Part shown: one piece after another, positions 6,185 through 14,346 of the stretch
How positions within the stretch are numbered: position 1 is the stretch's first letter
Layout: each line of letters begins with the position of its first letter
Assembly: GCA_014804795.1 (NCBI GenBank)
Contig: JAAUZC010000010.1
Location: 27,079 to 91,078, forward strand
Source of the DNA: Lachnospiraceae bacterium
GTDB taxonomy: Bacteria > Bacillota > Clostridia > Lachnospirales > Lachnospiraceae
Length of the DNA stretch: 64,000 nt
Direction: 5' to 3'
Made by a program: the position numbers and the translations under genes
Notes under the pieces: generated by a model
The model's input: the letters and a program-made list of their open reading frames with translations, nothing else
What the model was told of the DNA's origin: nothing
The model's database searches: none

Positions 6185-7780
6185 ATGAGATTTAATCTTC
6201 TGAAAAAAATAAAATTTACGTACTTTAAGACATCGGTTCTGATGCTGTTTTTCGGGGCGCTTTGCCTGCCGAGCCTGACATTTTTTGAGCACAGCGGAGA
6301 TAATATGTTTGATGTGTACTTAAACGGCACACTTGTAGGGCAGGTGGCGGACGAAGAGACGGCAAAGGATTATATGATAAAAGCCAGATATGATCTGGCA
6401 CAGGAAAGCGATGATCTGGTATTTTTAAAAACAGATCTGGCTCTTGAGGGCAAGGAAGTTCTGTTCGGGGAAGTCAGCAAAGAGGCAGAGGTCGTCGGGC
6501 TGATGCAGGATGTTATGGATGGCAGCAGGGAGGAAACCATGTGCCAGGCATATACTGTGAAAATCAATGATTTTACGGTAAATCTTTCCAGTATGACAGA
6601 GGTGCAGCAGCTTTTGCAGGCGGCTGTGAGTAAGTATGACTCCACGGACAGTTACGGCGTGGAAATGGTGCAGGATGCAGACAGGGAACTGAATGTTCTG
6701 ACTACAAAAGTTTACAGTGAAATTGAGGCGAAAGAAGAGGAAGTGCAGGAGGAAAAGGCGAGGGCGGATGCATCGAATCTTCCCTGTTCCGGTGTTTTTG
6801 CCGTATTCCAGAACGCGGCGGAGTCCGTGGTGATCGAGGAAGAAAAGGATCTGTCAGAGTATAACCTCGGGCTGATCCACATGAATTTTGGCGATACAGT
6901 GGAGGTCGTGGAGTCCTATATGCCGGAAACTCATCTTTCCAGACTGGAAACTGCGATCGAAGAAGTAACAAAAGATCAGGAGACGAATAAAATATATGAA
7001 GTGGTATCCGGCGATACGTTGGGAGAGATTGCGGAAGAACACGGTATGACCATCGAAGATGTGGTGGCCATGAATGAGACTTTGGAAAATGAAAATTCCA
7101 TGATCCGGGTCGGGGATGAACTGATCATATCCGTGCCGGAACCGGAACTCTCGGTGGAGCGGCAGGAGGAACTGTACTACGAGGAAGACTATGATGCGGA
7201 TATTGTTTATGTGGATAACGATAACTGGTATACAACGGAACAGGTGACAAGACAGCAGCCATCTGCAGGTCACAGAAGAGTTGTGGCGCTTGTTTCCTAT
7301 CGGAATGATACTGTGGTGAACACAGAGATCATCAAAGAAGAAGTGGAGATGGAAGCGGTGGCCAAGGTCGTAGAGCGGGGGACAAAGATTCCGCCCACTT
7401 ATATCAGACCGATTTCAGGAGGAAGACTGTCCTCAGGTTTTGGCGGGAGAAAAGCACCGAAGAGAGGCGCCAGCACGAACCATAAAGGGGTAGATCTGGC
7501 GACGCCCACCGGCACGGCCGTTATGGCTTCCTGTGGCGGCGTTGTGACGAAAGCAGGATGGGGCAGCGGTTATGGCTATGTCATCTATATCCAGCACCCT
7601 GACGGAAGGGAAACAAGATACGGACATTTGAGCAAAGTGTTGGTTTCTGCCGGGCAGAGTGTTTCCCAGGGACAGAAGATCGCTTTAAGCGGAAATACCG
7701 GAAACAGTACGGGGCCGCATCTGCACTTTGAGATGCGTATCAACGGGGTAGCGGTGAACCCTCTGAACTACCTGAATTAA
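6185..7780 (+). CDS. Membrane-anchored LysM-G5-M23 peptidoglycan endopeptidase
   Basis: Encodes 531 residues. An N-terminal hydrophobic segment (~17-36) anchors or exports it. A low-complexity Glu-rich region follows, then a LysM module (~270-315; VVSGDTLGEIAEEHGM) that binds peptidoglycan, a G5-like domain (~360-405; VALVSYRNDTVVNTEIIK), and a C-terminal M23 domain (~412-531). The M23 zinc ligands are seen in NHKGVD and HLHFE. The family cuts peptide cross-links in the wall, here probably during growth or division. The next gene is murA, another wall gene, but it has its own promoter. All key residues look intact, so the domain is probably active rather than an EnvC-like regulator. Confidence 0.88.
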   Translation: MRFNLLKKIKFTYFKTSVLMLFFGALCLPSLTFFEHSGDNMFDVYLNGTLVGQVADEETAKDYMIKARYDLAQESDDLVFLKTDLALEGKEVLFGEVSKEAEVVGLMQDVMDGSREETMCQAYTVKINDFTVNLSSMTEVQQLLQAAVSKYDSTDSYGVEMVQDADRELNVLTTKVYSEIEAKEEEVQEEKARADASNLPCSGVFAVFQNAAESVVIEEEKDLSEYNLGLIHMNFGDTVEVVESYMPETHLSRLETAIEEVTKDQETNKIYEVVSGDTLGEIAEEHGMTIEDVVAMNETLENENSMIRVGDELIISVPEPELSVERQEELYYEEDYDADIVYVDNDNWYTTEQVTRQQPSAGHRRVVALVSYRNDTVVNTEIIKEEVEMEAVAKVVERGTKIPPTYIRPISGGRLSSGFGGRKAPKRGASTNHKGVDLATPTGTAVMASCGGVVTKAGWGSGYGYVIYIQHPDGRETRYGHLSKVLVSAGQSVSQGQKIALSGNTGNSTGPHLHFEMRINGVAVNPLNYLN

Positions 7781-7786
7781 TAAAAG

Positions 7787-7815
7787 TTTACAAAATGGGA
7801 TAAAAGTGGTAAACT
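7787..7815 (+). promoter_or_regulatory. Sigma-A promoter for murA
   Basis: TTTACA (7787-7792), 17-base spacer, TAAACT (7810-7815), 35 bases before the murA start. Confidence 0.75.
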
Positions 7816-7849
7816 AATCAAAGATGCAAATTAAATCAGAGGTCGATTT

Positions 7850-9142
7850 ATGGAACAATATGTGATTAAAGGCGGAAATCCACTGGTAGGTGAAGTGGAA
7901 ATCGGCGGTGCAAAGAATGCTGCACTTGCTATTCTGGCTGCTGCTACCATGACGGATGAGACTGTTTTAATAGAAAATATGCCTGATGTGCGGGATACGA
8001 ATATTCTGCTGCAGGCGATAAAAAGTATCGGGGCCATTGTAGAGAGAGTTGACAGGCATACCGTAAAAATAAATGGCTCTCAGATCAGCAATCTTGTGAT
8101 TGCGGATGATTATGTAAAGAAGATAAGAGCCTCCTATTATCTGATAGGAGCGCTGCTTGGAAAGTATAAAAAAGCTGAAGTGGCGCTGCCCGGAGGATGT
8201 AATATCGGCAGCAGACCGATCGACCAGCATATCAAGGGCTGGAAAGCGCTTGGTGCAGACGTAAAAATTGAACACGGACTTATCATTACCGAGGCAAAGA
8301 AGCTGCACAGCGGCCATATTTATATGGATGTGGTTTCTGTGGGGGCAACGATCAATGTAATGATGTCGGCGGTGATGGCGGAAGGGCAGACGATCATCGA
8401 GAACGCGGCAAAAGAGCCCCATGTGGTGGATGTGGCGAACTTTTTAAACAGCATGGGCGCCAATATCAAGGGTGCCGGAACAGATGTCATCCGTATCAAA
8501 GGGACAGGAAAGCTTCACGGCACAGAATATACGATCATACCGGATCAGATCGAAGCAGGGACGTTTATGTTTGCGGCTGCGGCCACCAAGGGCGATGTTA
8601 CGGTAAAAAATGTGATTCCAAAGCACCTTGAATCGATCAGTGCGAAGCTTATGGAAATCGGATGTGAGATTGAGGAGTCGGATGATGCGGTGCGTGTGGT
8701 GGCGAGCAAGCCTTTAAATCATACACAGGTGAAGACCTTGCCGTATCCGGGATTTCCGACAGATATGCAGCCCCAGATGGTGGTGGCGCTTGCGCTTGCG
8801 AGAGGCGCGAGTATTGTGACAGAGAGTATTTTTGAGAACCGCTTTAAATATGTGGATGAGATGACCCGCATGGGAGCGGATATTAAGGTGGAAGGCAACA
8901 CTGCCTTTATCAACGGTGTGGAGAAATATACCGGTGCCGGTATCGTTGCGCCTGATCTGCGGGCAGGAGCGGCACTTGTGATAGCGGGGCTCGCGGCGGA
9001 AGGAATGACGATTGTGGACGATATCAAGTATATCGAGAGAGGATATGAGGATTTCCACATCAAACTGCAGAGCCTCGGAGCTGTGATAGAACGTGTGGAC
9101 TCCGAAAGGGAGTTGCAGAAATTTAAACTGAAAATTGGATGA
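7850..9142 (+). CDS. murA: UDP-N-acetylglucosamine 1-carboxyvinyltransferase
   Basis: Encodes 430 residues, normal for the family. It transfers enolpyruvate from PEP to UDP-GlcNAc, the first committed step of peptidoglycan synthesis, in the cytoplasm. The N-terminal KGGNPLVGEVEIGGAKNAAL contains the substrate Lys-Asn pair. The catalytic Cys is present in LPGGCNIGSRPIDQH (~118), which predicts sensitivity to fosfomycin. The C-terminal RAGAALVIAGL repeat of the two-domain fold is also visible. It is a single-gene unit with its own promoter and a terminator after it. Firmicutes often carry two MurA paralogues; whether this is MurA1 or MurA2 cannot be told here. Confidence 0.95.
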   Translation: MEQYVIKGGNPLVGEVEIGGAKNAALAILAAATMTDETVLIENMPDVRDTNILLQAIKSIGAIVERVDRHTVKINGSQISNLVIADDYVKKIRASYYLIGALLGKYKKAEVALPGGCNIGSRPIDQHIKGWKALGADVKIEHGLIITEAKKLHSGHIYMDVVSVGATINVMMSAVMAEGQTIIENAAKEPHVVDVANFLNSMGANIKGAGTDVIRIKGTGKLHGTEYTIIPDQIEAGTFMFAAAATKGDVTVKNVIPKHLESISAKLMEIGCEIEESDDAVRVVASKPLNHTQVKTLPYPGFPTDMQPQMVVALALARGASIVTESIFENRFKYVDEMTRMGADIKVEGNTAFINGVEKYTGAGIVAPDLRAGAALVIAGLAAEGMTIVDDIKYIERGYEDFHIKLQSLGAVIERVDSERELQKFKLKIG

Positions 9143-9163
9143 ATTATGTGTAACTGATGGTGA

Positions 9164-9193
9164 TAAAAACTCCGCTTGAGGGCGGAGTTTTTG
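9164..9193 (+). terminator. Intrinsic terminator after murA
   Basis: ACTCCGC and its complement GCGGAGT around a short loop, preceded by A residues and followed by TTTTT. Confidence 0.8.
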
Positions 9194-9217
9194 CAATTGA
9201 GAAAAGGAGGAGGCGGG

Positions 9218-10903
9218 ATGGCGCTTATTGGAATTGATCTTGGAACAACCAACAGTCTGGTATGTATCTATCGGGACGGAAAGACAGTGCTGATTCCCAA
9301 TTCGCTGGGAGAGTTTCTGACGCCGAGTGCGGTCAGCCTGGAGGAGGATGGAAGCATCTGCGTGGGAGCGATTGCGAAAGAGAGATTGGTATCCCGTCCG
9401 GAAGCATCGGTGGCTTCTTTCAAACGGTATATGGGGACAAACCGTGTGTTTTTTCTGGAAGGACAGAGTTTTACACCTCAGGAGCTGTCTTCCTTCGTTC
9501 TGCGCCAGCTGAAAGAGGATGCGGAGCGTTTTCTGGGGGAGAAAGTGACGGAAGCGGTCATCAGTGTTCCTGCGTATTTTAATGACAATCAGAGATATGC
9601 CACAAAACAGGCGGGAAAACTGGCCGGGATTCGGGTGGAGCGTCTGGTAAATGAGCCTTCCGCGGCGGCGCTTGCAGCAAGCAGGATCAGCGGGAAGAAA
9701 GAAGGCAGTTATCTGGTGTTTGACTTTGGCGGCGGGACGTTAGATGTGTCTGTTGTGGACTATTTTGACAATGTGATTGAGATTATTGCGGTCAGCGGAG
9801 ACAATCAACTTGGCGGAGATGACTTTGATGAACTGATTGCGCGAAAGTTCTGCGAAGTCCATGATATAGTATACGAAGATATGGATATGCGGGAACGAGC
9901 CAGCCTGCTTCGGCTGTCGGAGGAGTGTAAAAGAAAGCTGACAGGGCAGAAGGAGGCAGAACTTGTGTATGGTCCGGAGGGGAAAAAGTTTACGCTGACA
10001 ATTGTTATGCTGGCAAAGATGGCTCAGGGGATTTTTGACCGTATTGGTCAGGTGATTTCCGATGCTCTGAATGACAGCAGCAGGACGATAGAGGAGATCG
10101 ATGAAGTTGTACTGGTGGGCGGATCCGCAAAAATGCCGGTGATCACATTCTTTTTGCAGACTTATCTTGGAAAGAGGCCCTGTGTTATCGGTTCGCCGGA
10201 TGAGGTGGTGGCGGCGGGGGCCGGAATTTATGCGGGAATCAAAGAGCGGAGAGAGGAGATCAAGGATCTGATTCTGACGGATATCTGCCCTTTTACACTG
10301 GGGACAAGTGTGGTGAATTATTCGGACAGATCCCACCCGGTTATGTCGCCGTTAATAGAGAGAAACAGCATTCTTCCGACTTCAAGAACAAACTTATACA
10401 CAAACGCCTATGACAATCAGACACATATCACGATCGGAGTTTATCAGGGGGAGTCCTACTACTGCCATGAAAATATAGAACTGGGAAAGATTGAAATGGA
10501 TATCCTTCCGATGCCTGAAGGGAAGGCTTGCTTTGCGGTGAATTTTACATATGACATCAACGGGATACTTGAGGTCGAGGTGACAGATCTGGGGCAGAAT
10601 AAAAAGCTATGGAAGGTATTCACAAGCGGAAGCGTCCGTGTGTCGGAGGAGGAACTGGAACAGCGCACGCAGGAAATGCAGGAGTATAAGCTGATGCCGC
10701 CGGGAGGAATCCGAACAAAACTGGTTCAGGCGAGGGGAGAACGCCTTTTCAGACAGTTTACGGGGTGGAGAAGGGAGGTGGTGGCATCTGTTATGGCGCA
10801 GCTTCAGAAAGGACTGGCAGAAAAACAGAATGACCAGGGAATCATTAAACTTGTCAAAGAGGTTGAGGCAGCCTTTGATAAATTAGAAGGAATAGAGCGG
10901 TAG
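9218..10903 (+). CDS. HscC-type Hsp70 chaperone
   Basis: Encodes 561 residues from ATG 9218, which is preceded by AAAGGAGG. The actin-like ATPase domain is complete: IGIDLGTTNSL (phosphate 1), SVPAYFNDNQR, NEPSAAALAA, VFDFGGGTLDVSVVD (phosphate 2) and VLVGGSAKMPVI (adenosine). The substrate domain is shorter than in DnaK, with no long EEVD-like tail, as in the HscC subfamily. Members bind unfolded or specific clients in an ATP cycle driven by a dedicated J-protein. That partner is the next gene, seven bases downstream. The general DnaK is not in this window. Assignment to HscC rests on length and pairing with the unusual J-protein. Confidence 0.85.
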   Translation: MALIGIDLGTTNSLVCIYRDGKTVLIPNSLGEFLTPSAVSLEEDGSICVGAIAKERLVSRPEASVASFKRYMGTNRVFFLEGQSFTPQELSSFVLRQLKEDAERFLGEKVTEAVISVPAYFNDNQRYATKQAGKLAGIRVERLVNEPSAAALAASRISGKKEGSYLVFDFGGGTLDVSVVDYFDNVIEIIAVSGDNQLGGDDFDELIARKFCEVHDIVYEDMDMRERASLLRLSEECKRKLTGQKEAELVYGPEGKKFTLTIVMLAKMAQGIFDRIGQVISDALNDSSRTIEEIDEVVLVGGSAKMPVITFFLQTYLGKRPCVIGSPDEVVAAGAGIYAGIKERREEIKDLILTDICPFTLGTSVVNYSDRSHPVMSPLIERNSILPTSRTNLYTNAYDNQTHITIGVYQGESYYCHENIELGKIEMDILPMPEGKACFAVNFTYDINGILEVEVTDLGQNKKLWKVFTSGSVRVSEEELEQRTQEMQEYKLMPPGGIRTKLVQARGERLFRQFTGWRREVVASVMAQLQKGLAEKQNDQGIIKLVKEVEAAFDKLEGIER

Positions 10904-10910
10904 AGACAAA

Positions 10911-12758
10911 ATGGGAATATGGGAAATATTGGGGATTGATCCCACGACGGATAAAAAGCAGATAAAGAGAGCATATGCGGCTCGGTCGAAGATGGTTCAT
11001 CCGGAGGAGAAGCCGGAAGAATTCCGTATGCTGCATGAAGCCTATCAGGAAGCGCTCAAATATGCGGGGGCGTCGGGAACCGGGCGACCGGGGAGTGTTA
11101 GAGAGCCGGAATATGTGGAAGAGAGGGAACTGGCCGGAGAAGATAGTGGTCAGATGCCGTCTGCAGGGGTACCTTCTGCGAAACAGGAACAGACAGAGGG
11201 AGCAGAACTGCGCTCCTATTTTCAGGAGAAGACACAGGAGCAGGAGGAAAAGATTGCTTTTTTCAGAGAAAAATGGAAGATGATCATGTATGAGCACGGG
11301 AAACCTGAGGTGAAGGAATGGTGGGAAGATTATCTGAAATCGGAAGAATTTCGGGATATACAGTGGCATCCGGAACTCCTTAAGCTTCTGGCGGAGGAAA
11401 TGAGTAAGCATCTTAAATATGAGTATGAAATACGCTTGTTTTTTTGGGATGCATATGGCTTTCAGGAGAAAGACTCTACTTCTAAGGGAGATCTACAAAA
11501 GCTTAGAAGGGCATTATACACTGCTTATGAGAGACGGCGCGGGCAGCAGGAAAGAGAGAGGCTGGAGGTTGAGCGACAGCTGGAAAATAAAAAGAACCAG
11601 AGATTCCTGATGTATATATACCTTTTCGTGTTTGGAATCTGGCTATTATATTTGGCCATAACAAAGGCAAATGAGATGTTAGGCAGGTGGGGTGGTATAA
11701 AAGGTCATTCGGAGGAGTTTGGTCTGGAAGAGGGTGATGCGGATAAATTTAATTCTGTAGAGCCTGAATCCGAAGAAGCTTATACAGAAGAATTCATAGA
11801 GGAATCGGATATTGTGAAAGCATATCTGGAAGAAAGGTATCCGGGAACGGATTTTTCAGAGCCAAAGCTGGTTGAAGAAGATATTGTAGAAAGTGTTTAT
11901 GAGATGTATTCACTGTCGCACCCGGATATCACATTCGAAGCGGTGATCGATTATGATATCATGGATGCCTCCATACTGGGGGTGACGGAGGAGTATGGAC
12001 GGCTTCTTATGGAGCATTATGCCGAAGAGTACGGTCTGAAGTGCTGGTGGATGATGAGAAGCAGCAGTGAGTGGCCGGATCTGGCGGAAGATAATAATGG
12101 AGTAAGTGTTATATTTTATCCGGATATGGATACCCTTGACGAATTTTGTGATACGGTGATCAGGATGTTTGAGGAACAGGAGGAATTACGGAATTTGAGC
12201 GCTGTGGGAATCTGCAGTGATGATGTTCAATATCCGACTGTTATGGTAGGCGGAGGTGTGGAAGGGTGCTATCCGGGGAAGGGGCAGTTTTATCGACCCT
12301 GGGAATTGGACACTGTTCAAATGAAGGAAATGATTCAGGAAGGATATTTGGAATATTTGATTCATTTTGAACCCTGGAATCTTACTTCGGAGCAATATCG
12401 GGACTGGGTGCCCGGTTATGAAGAGAGGTACAAAAGCGTCTGGGAAAATTTCGATTTGGGTGTTTCAGTTCTCCTGCAGGAGAAGGACATCTGCGAGATC
12501 TACATACCGATCTACGCATATGATGAGTTCGGAAGAGCGACAGATGTAAATGCACCTTCGGCTACCCGAATGATGTTGGTGGGAGATGCATATTTTTACC
12601 TCCTGGCAAAAGGGGCATATCTCGAAGTGACAGGGATAGGGAGGGGATTTGATGTTGAAAAAGATGGGGAGTTCTATTATCTGGGTTTTGAACCGGAAGT
12701 GGAACTGGAGAAAGTGGAGGAATTTATTCCAAAGCAGGGAGTAGAAGGTACAGACTGA
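10911..12758 (+). CDS. Membrane-anchored J-domain protein with HPE in place of HPD
   Basis: Encodes 615 residues. Residues 1-52 form a short J-domain (WEILGIDPTTDKKQIKRAYA ... EEFRMLHEAYQEAL) whose HPD signature reads HPE (~30-32). HPE-type J-domains are known in partners of HscC (DjlB/DjlC group). A charged region follows, one transmembrane helix at ~231-251 (FLMYIYLFVFGIWLLYLAI), then ~360 residues of acidic sequence with no family I recognise. Cys-poor and rich in Glu and Tyr, this part should lie outside the membrane if the J-domain is cytosolic. It is co-transcribed with the Hsp70. The pair may handle a membrane or surface client. The C-terminal half is the unexplained portion. Confidence 0.75.
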   Translation: MGIWEILGIDPTTDKKQIKRAYAARSKMVHPEEKPEEFRMLHEAYQEALKYAGASGTGRPGSVREPEYVEERELAGEDSGQMPSAGVPSAKQEQTEGAELRSYFQEKTQEQEEKIAFFREKWKMIMYEHGKPEVKEWWEDYLKSEEFRDIQWHPELLKLLAEEMSKHLKYEYEIRLFFWDAYGFQEKDSTSKGDLQKLRRALYTAYERRRGQQERERLEVERQLENKKNQRFLMYIYLFVFGIWLLYLAITKANEMLGRWGGIKGHSEEFGLEEGDADKFNSVEPESEEAYTEEFIEESDIVKAYLEERYPGTDFSEPKLVEEDIVESVYEMYSLSHPDITFEAVIDYDIMDASILGVTEEYGRLLMEHYAEEYGLKCWWMMRSSSEWPDLAEDNNGVSVIFYPDMDTLDEFCDTVIRMFEEQEELRNLSAVGICSDDVQYPTVMVGGGVEGCYPGKGQFYRPWELDTVQMKEMIQEGYLEYLIHFEPWNLTSEQYRDWVPGYEERYKSVWENFDLGVSVLLQEKDICEIYIPIYAYDEFGRATDVNAPSATRMMLVGDAYFYLLAKGAYLEVTGIGRGFDVEKDGEFYYLGFEPEVELEKVEEFIPKQGVEGTD

Positions 12759-12792
12759 AATTCCGGAAGAACTGTTATTATGACAGATAAAT

Positions 12793-12825
12793 GGCAGGCG
12801 TTGTTTTTTGTTGACAATGCCTGCC
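12793..12825 (+). terminator. Hairpin after the Hsp70/J-protein operon
   Basis: GGCAGGCGTTG (12793-12803) pairs with CAATGCCTGCC (12815-12825), with one G-U pair. The loop is T-rich and there is no strong T-run after it, so termination is probable but not certain. The -35 of the metK promoter lies within it. Confidence 0.55.
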
Positions 12826-12839
12826 ATTAGTGGTATTTT
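12811..12839 (+). promoter_or_regulatory. Sigma-A promoter for the metK riboswitch transcript
   Basis: TTGACA (12811-12816), 17-base spacer, TATTTT (12834-12839), about 30 bases before the SAM riboswitch. Confidence 0.65.
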
Positions 12840-12867
12840 AACATTGTAGAACAATTTTATAGAGAAT

Positions 12868-13022
12868 TTCTCTTATTCAGAGTGGTGGAGGTACATAGGA
12901 CCTGTGAAGTCACGGCAACCCCGGAAACGGAAGGTGCCAACCTGAGCGAATGATCGAACAATAAGAGGATTTGAGGTAACGCCCGGGTCCGCTTCATTGT
13001 GAAGACGGACTTTTATTTTTTT
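12868..13022 (+). promoter_or_regulatory. SAM-I (S-box) riboswitch with terminator, controlling metK
   Basis: P1 is CTCTTATT (12870-12877) with AATAAGAG (12960-12967). Between them are the S-box landmarks AGAGTGGTGGAGG, CCTGTGAAG, CGGCAACC, GGTGCCAACC and GCGAATGATCGAAC. A terminator follows (12987-13010; GTCCG with CGGAC, TTCA-rich inner stem) and then a run of T. High S-adenosylmethionine should stabilise P1 and let the terminator form, lowering metK expression. The P3 side (GTACATAGGACC) departs from the common GGACTGGCCC pattern but can still pair. Directly followed by metK, which confirms the logic. Confidence 0.9.
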
Positions 13023-13037
13023 CAGGAGGAAGAGAAA

Positions 13038-14237
13038 ATGGAGAAAAGATTATTTACGTCGGAATCCGTGACAGAAGGACATCCCGATAAAGTCTGCGAC
13101 GCAATTTCAGATGCAATTCTGGATGCCTGCATGGAGCAGGATCCGATGAGCCGTGTGGCCTGCGAGACAGCGGCATGTACCGGCTTTGTACTGGTGACAG
13201 GTGAGATCACAACGAAAGCGTATGTTGATATGCAGAAAGTAGTGCGCGAGACAGTAAAAGAGATTGGATATGATAAATCCGACTATGGTTTTGATGCCAA
13301 CACCTGCGCGGTTTTGGTTGCCATTGACGAGCAGTCTTCCGATATTGCGATGGGGGTTGATAAGGCGCTTGAAGCAAAGAAAGCGGAAGCGGAAAAACAG
13401 ATGAGCGATGAGGAGTTGGAAGCCATCGGCGCCGGCGATCAGGGTATGATGTTCGGTTATGCGACAAACGAGACGGAAGATTATATGCCGTATCCTATCG
13501 ATCTTGCGCATAAGCTGGTAAAACAGCTCACAAAAGTCCGTAAAGACGGCACATTAAAATATTTGCGGCCGGATGGCAAGAGTCAGGTTTCCGTGGAGTA
13601 TGATGAAGCGGGAAAACCGGTGAGACTGGAAGCGGTAGTGCTTTCCACACAGCACGATGCGGATGTGACCCAGGAGCAGATTCACGAGGATATCAAAAAG
13701 TATGTATTTGATCCGGTGCTTCCGGCGGAAATGGTAGATGAGGATACAAAGTTCTTTATCAATCCGACCGGCCGTTTTGTAATCGGCGGTCCTCACGGGG
13801 ATGCAGGACTGACGGGCCGTAAGATCATCGTGGATACTTATGGCGGATATGCCCGTCACGGCGGCGGTGCGTTCTCCGGTAAGGACTGCACAAAGGTGGA
13901 CCGTTCCGCGGCTTACGCTGCAAGATATGTGGCAAAAAATATTGTGGCAGCGGGGTTGGCTGACCGATGTGAGATTCAGCTTTCCTATGCGATCGGTGTA
14001 GCACAGCCCACATCCGTCATGGTGGACACAGACGGAACCGGAAAGGTTTCCGATGAAAAACTGGTGGAGATCATCAGAGAAAACTTCGATCTGCGTCCGG
14101 CGGGCATTATTCAGATGTTAAATCTGAGACGCCCGATCTACAAGCAGACAGCGGCGTATGGACATTTCGGCAGAAATGATCTGGATCTGCCCTGGGAGAA
14201 GTTAGATAAGGTTGAAAGTTTGAAAAAATACCTGTAA
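13038..14237 (+). CDS. metK: S-adenosylmethionine synthetase
   Basis: Encodes 399 residues from ATG 13038, with AGGAGG at 13024-13029. The enzyme joins methionine and ATP to make SAM, the cell's methyl donor. Family marks are [21 protein letters not shown] at the start, [13 protein letters not shown] (~115), the [20 protein letters not shown] loop and [19 protein letters not shown]. All three structural repeats are present. It is controlled by the SAM riboswitch before it and closed by a strong terminator, so it is a self-contained feedback unit. Confidence 0.97.
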   Translation: MEKRLFTSESVTEGHPDKVCDAISDAILDACMEQDPMSRVACETAACTGFVLVTGEITTKAYVDMQKVVRETVKEIGYDKSDYGFDANTCAVLVAIDEQSSDIAMGVDKALEAKKAEAEKQMSDEELEAIGAGDQGMMFGYATNETEDYMPYPIDLAHKLVKQLTKVRKDGTLKYLRPDGKSQVSVEYDEAGKPVRLEAVVLSTQHDADVTQEQIHEDIKKYVFDPVLPAEMVDEDTKFFINPTGRFVIGGPHGDAGLTGRKIIVDTYGGYARHGGGAFSGKDCTKVDRSAAYAARYVAKNIVAAGLADRCEIQLSYAIGVAQPTSVMVDTDGTGKVSDEKLVEIIRENFDLRPAGIIQMLNLRRPIYKQTAAYGHFGRNDLDLPWEKLDKVESLKKYL

Positions 14238-14241
14238 AATA

Positions 14242-14272
14242 GAGGGGAGCGGAGACGCTCCCCTGATTTTAT
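14242..14272 (+). terminator. Intrinsic terminator after metK
   Basis: AGGGGAGCG (14243-14251), loop GAGA, CGCTCCCCT (14256-14264), then GATTTTATT. Confidence 0.88.
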
Positions 14273-14346
14273 TATGTACAAGAGTGTGTAAGGGAAATAG
14301 CTGTTTTGCAGCACGCACCCTGCTCGATTAGAAGGAGAAAGAAACC

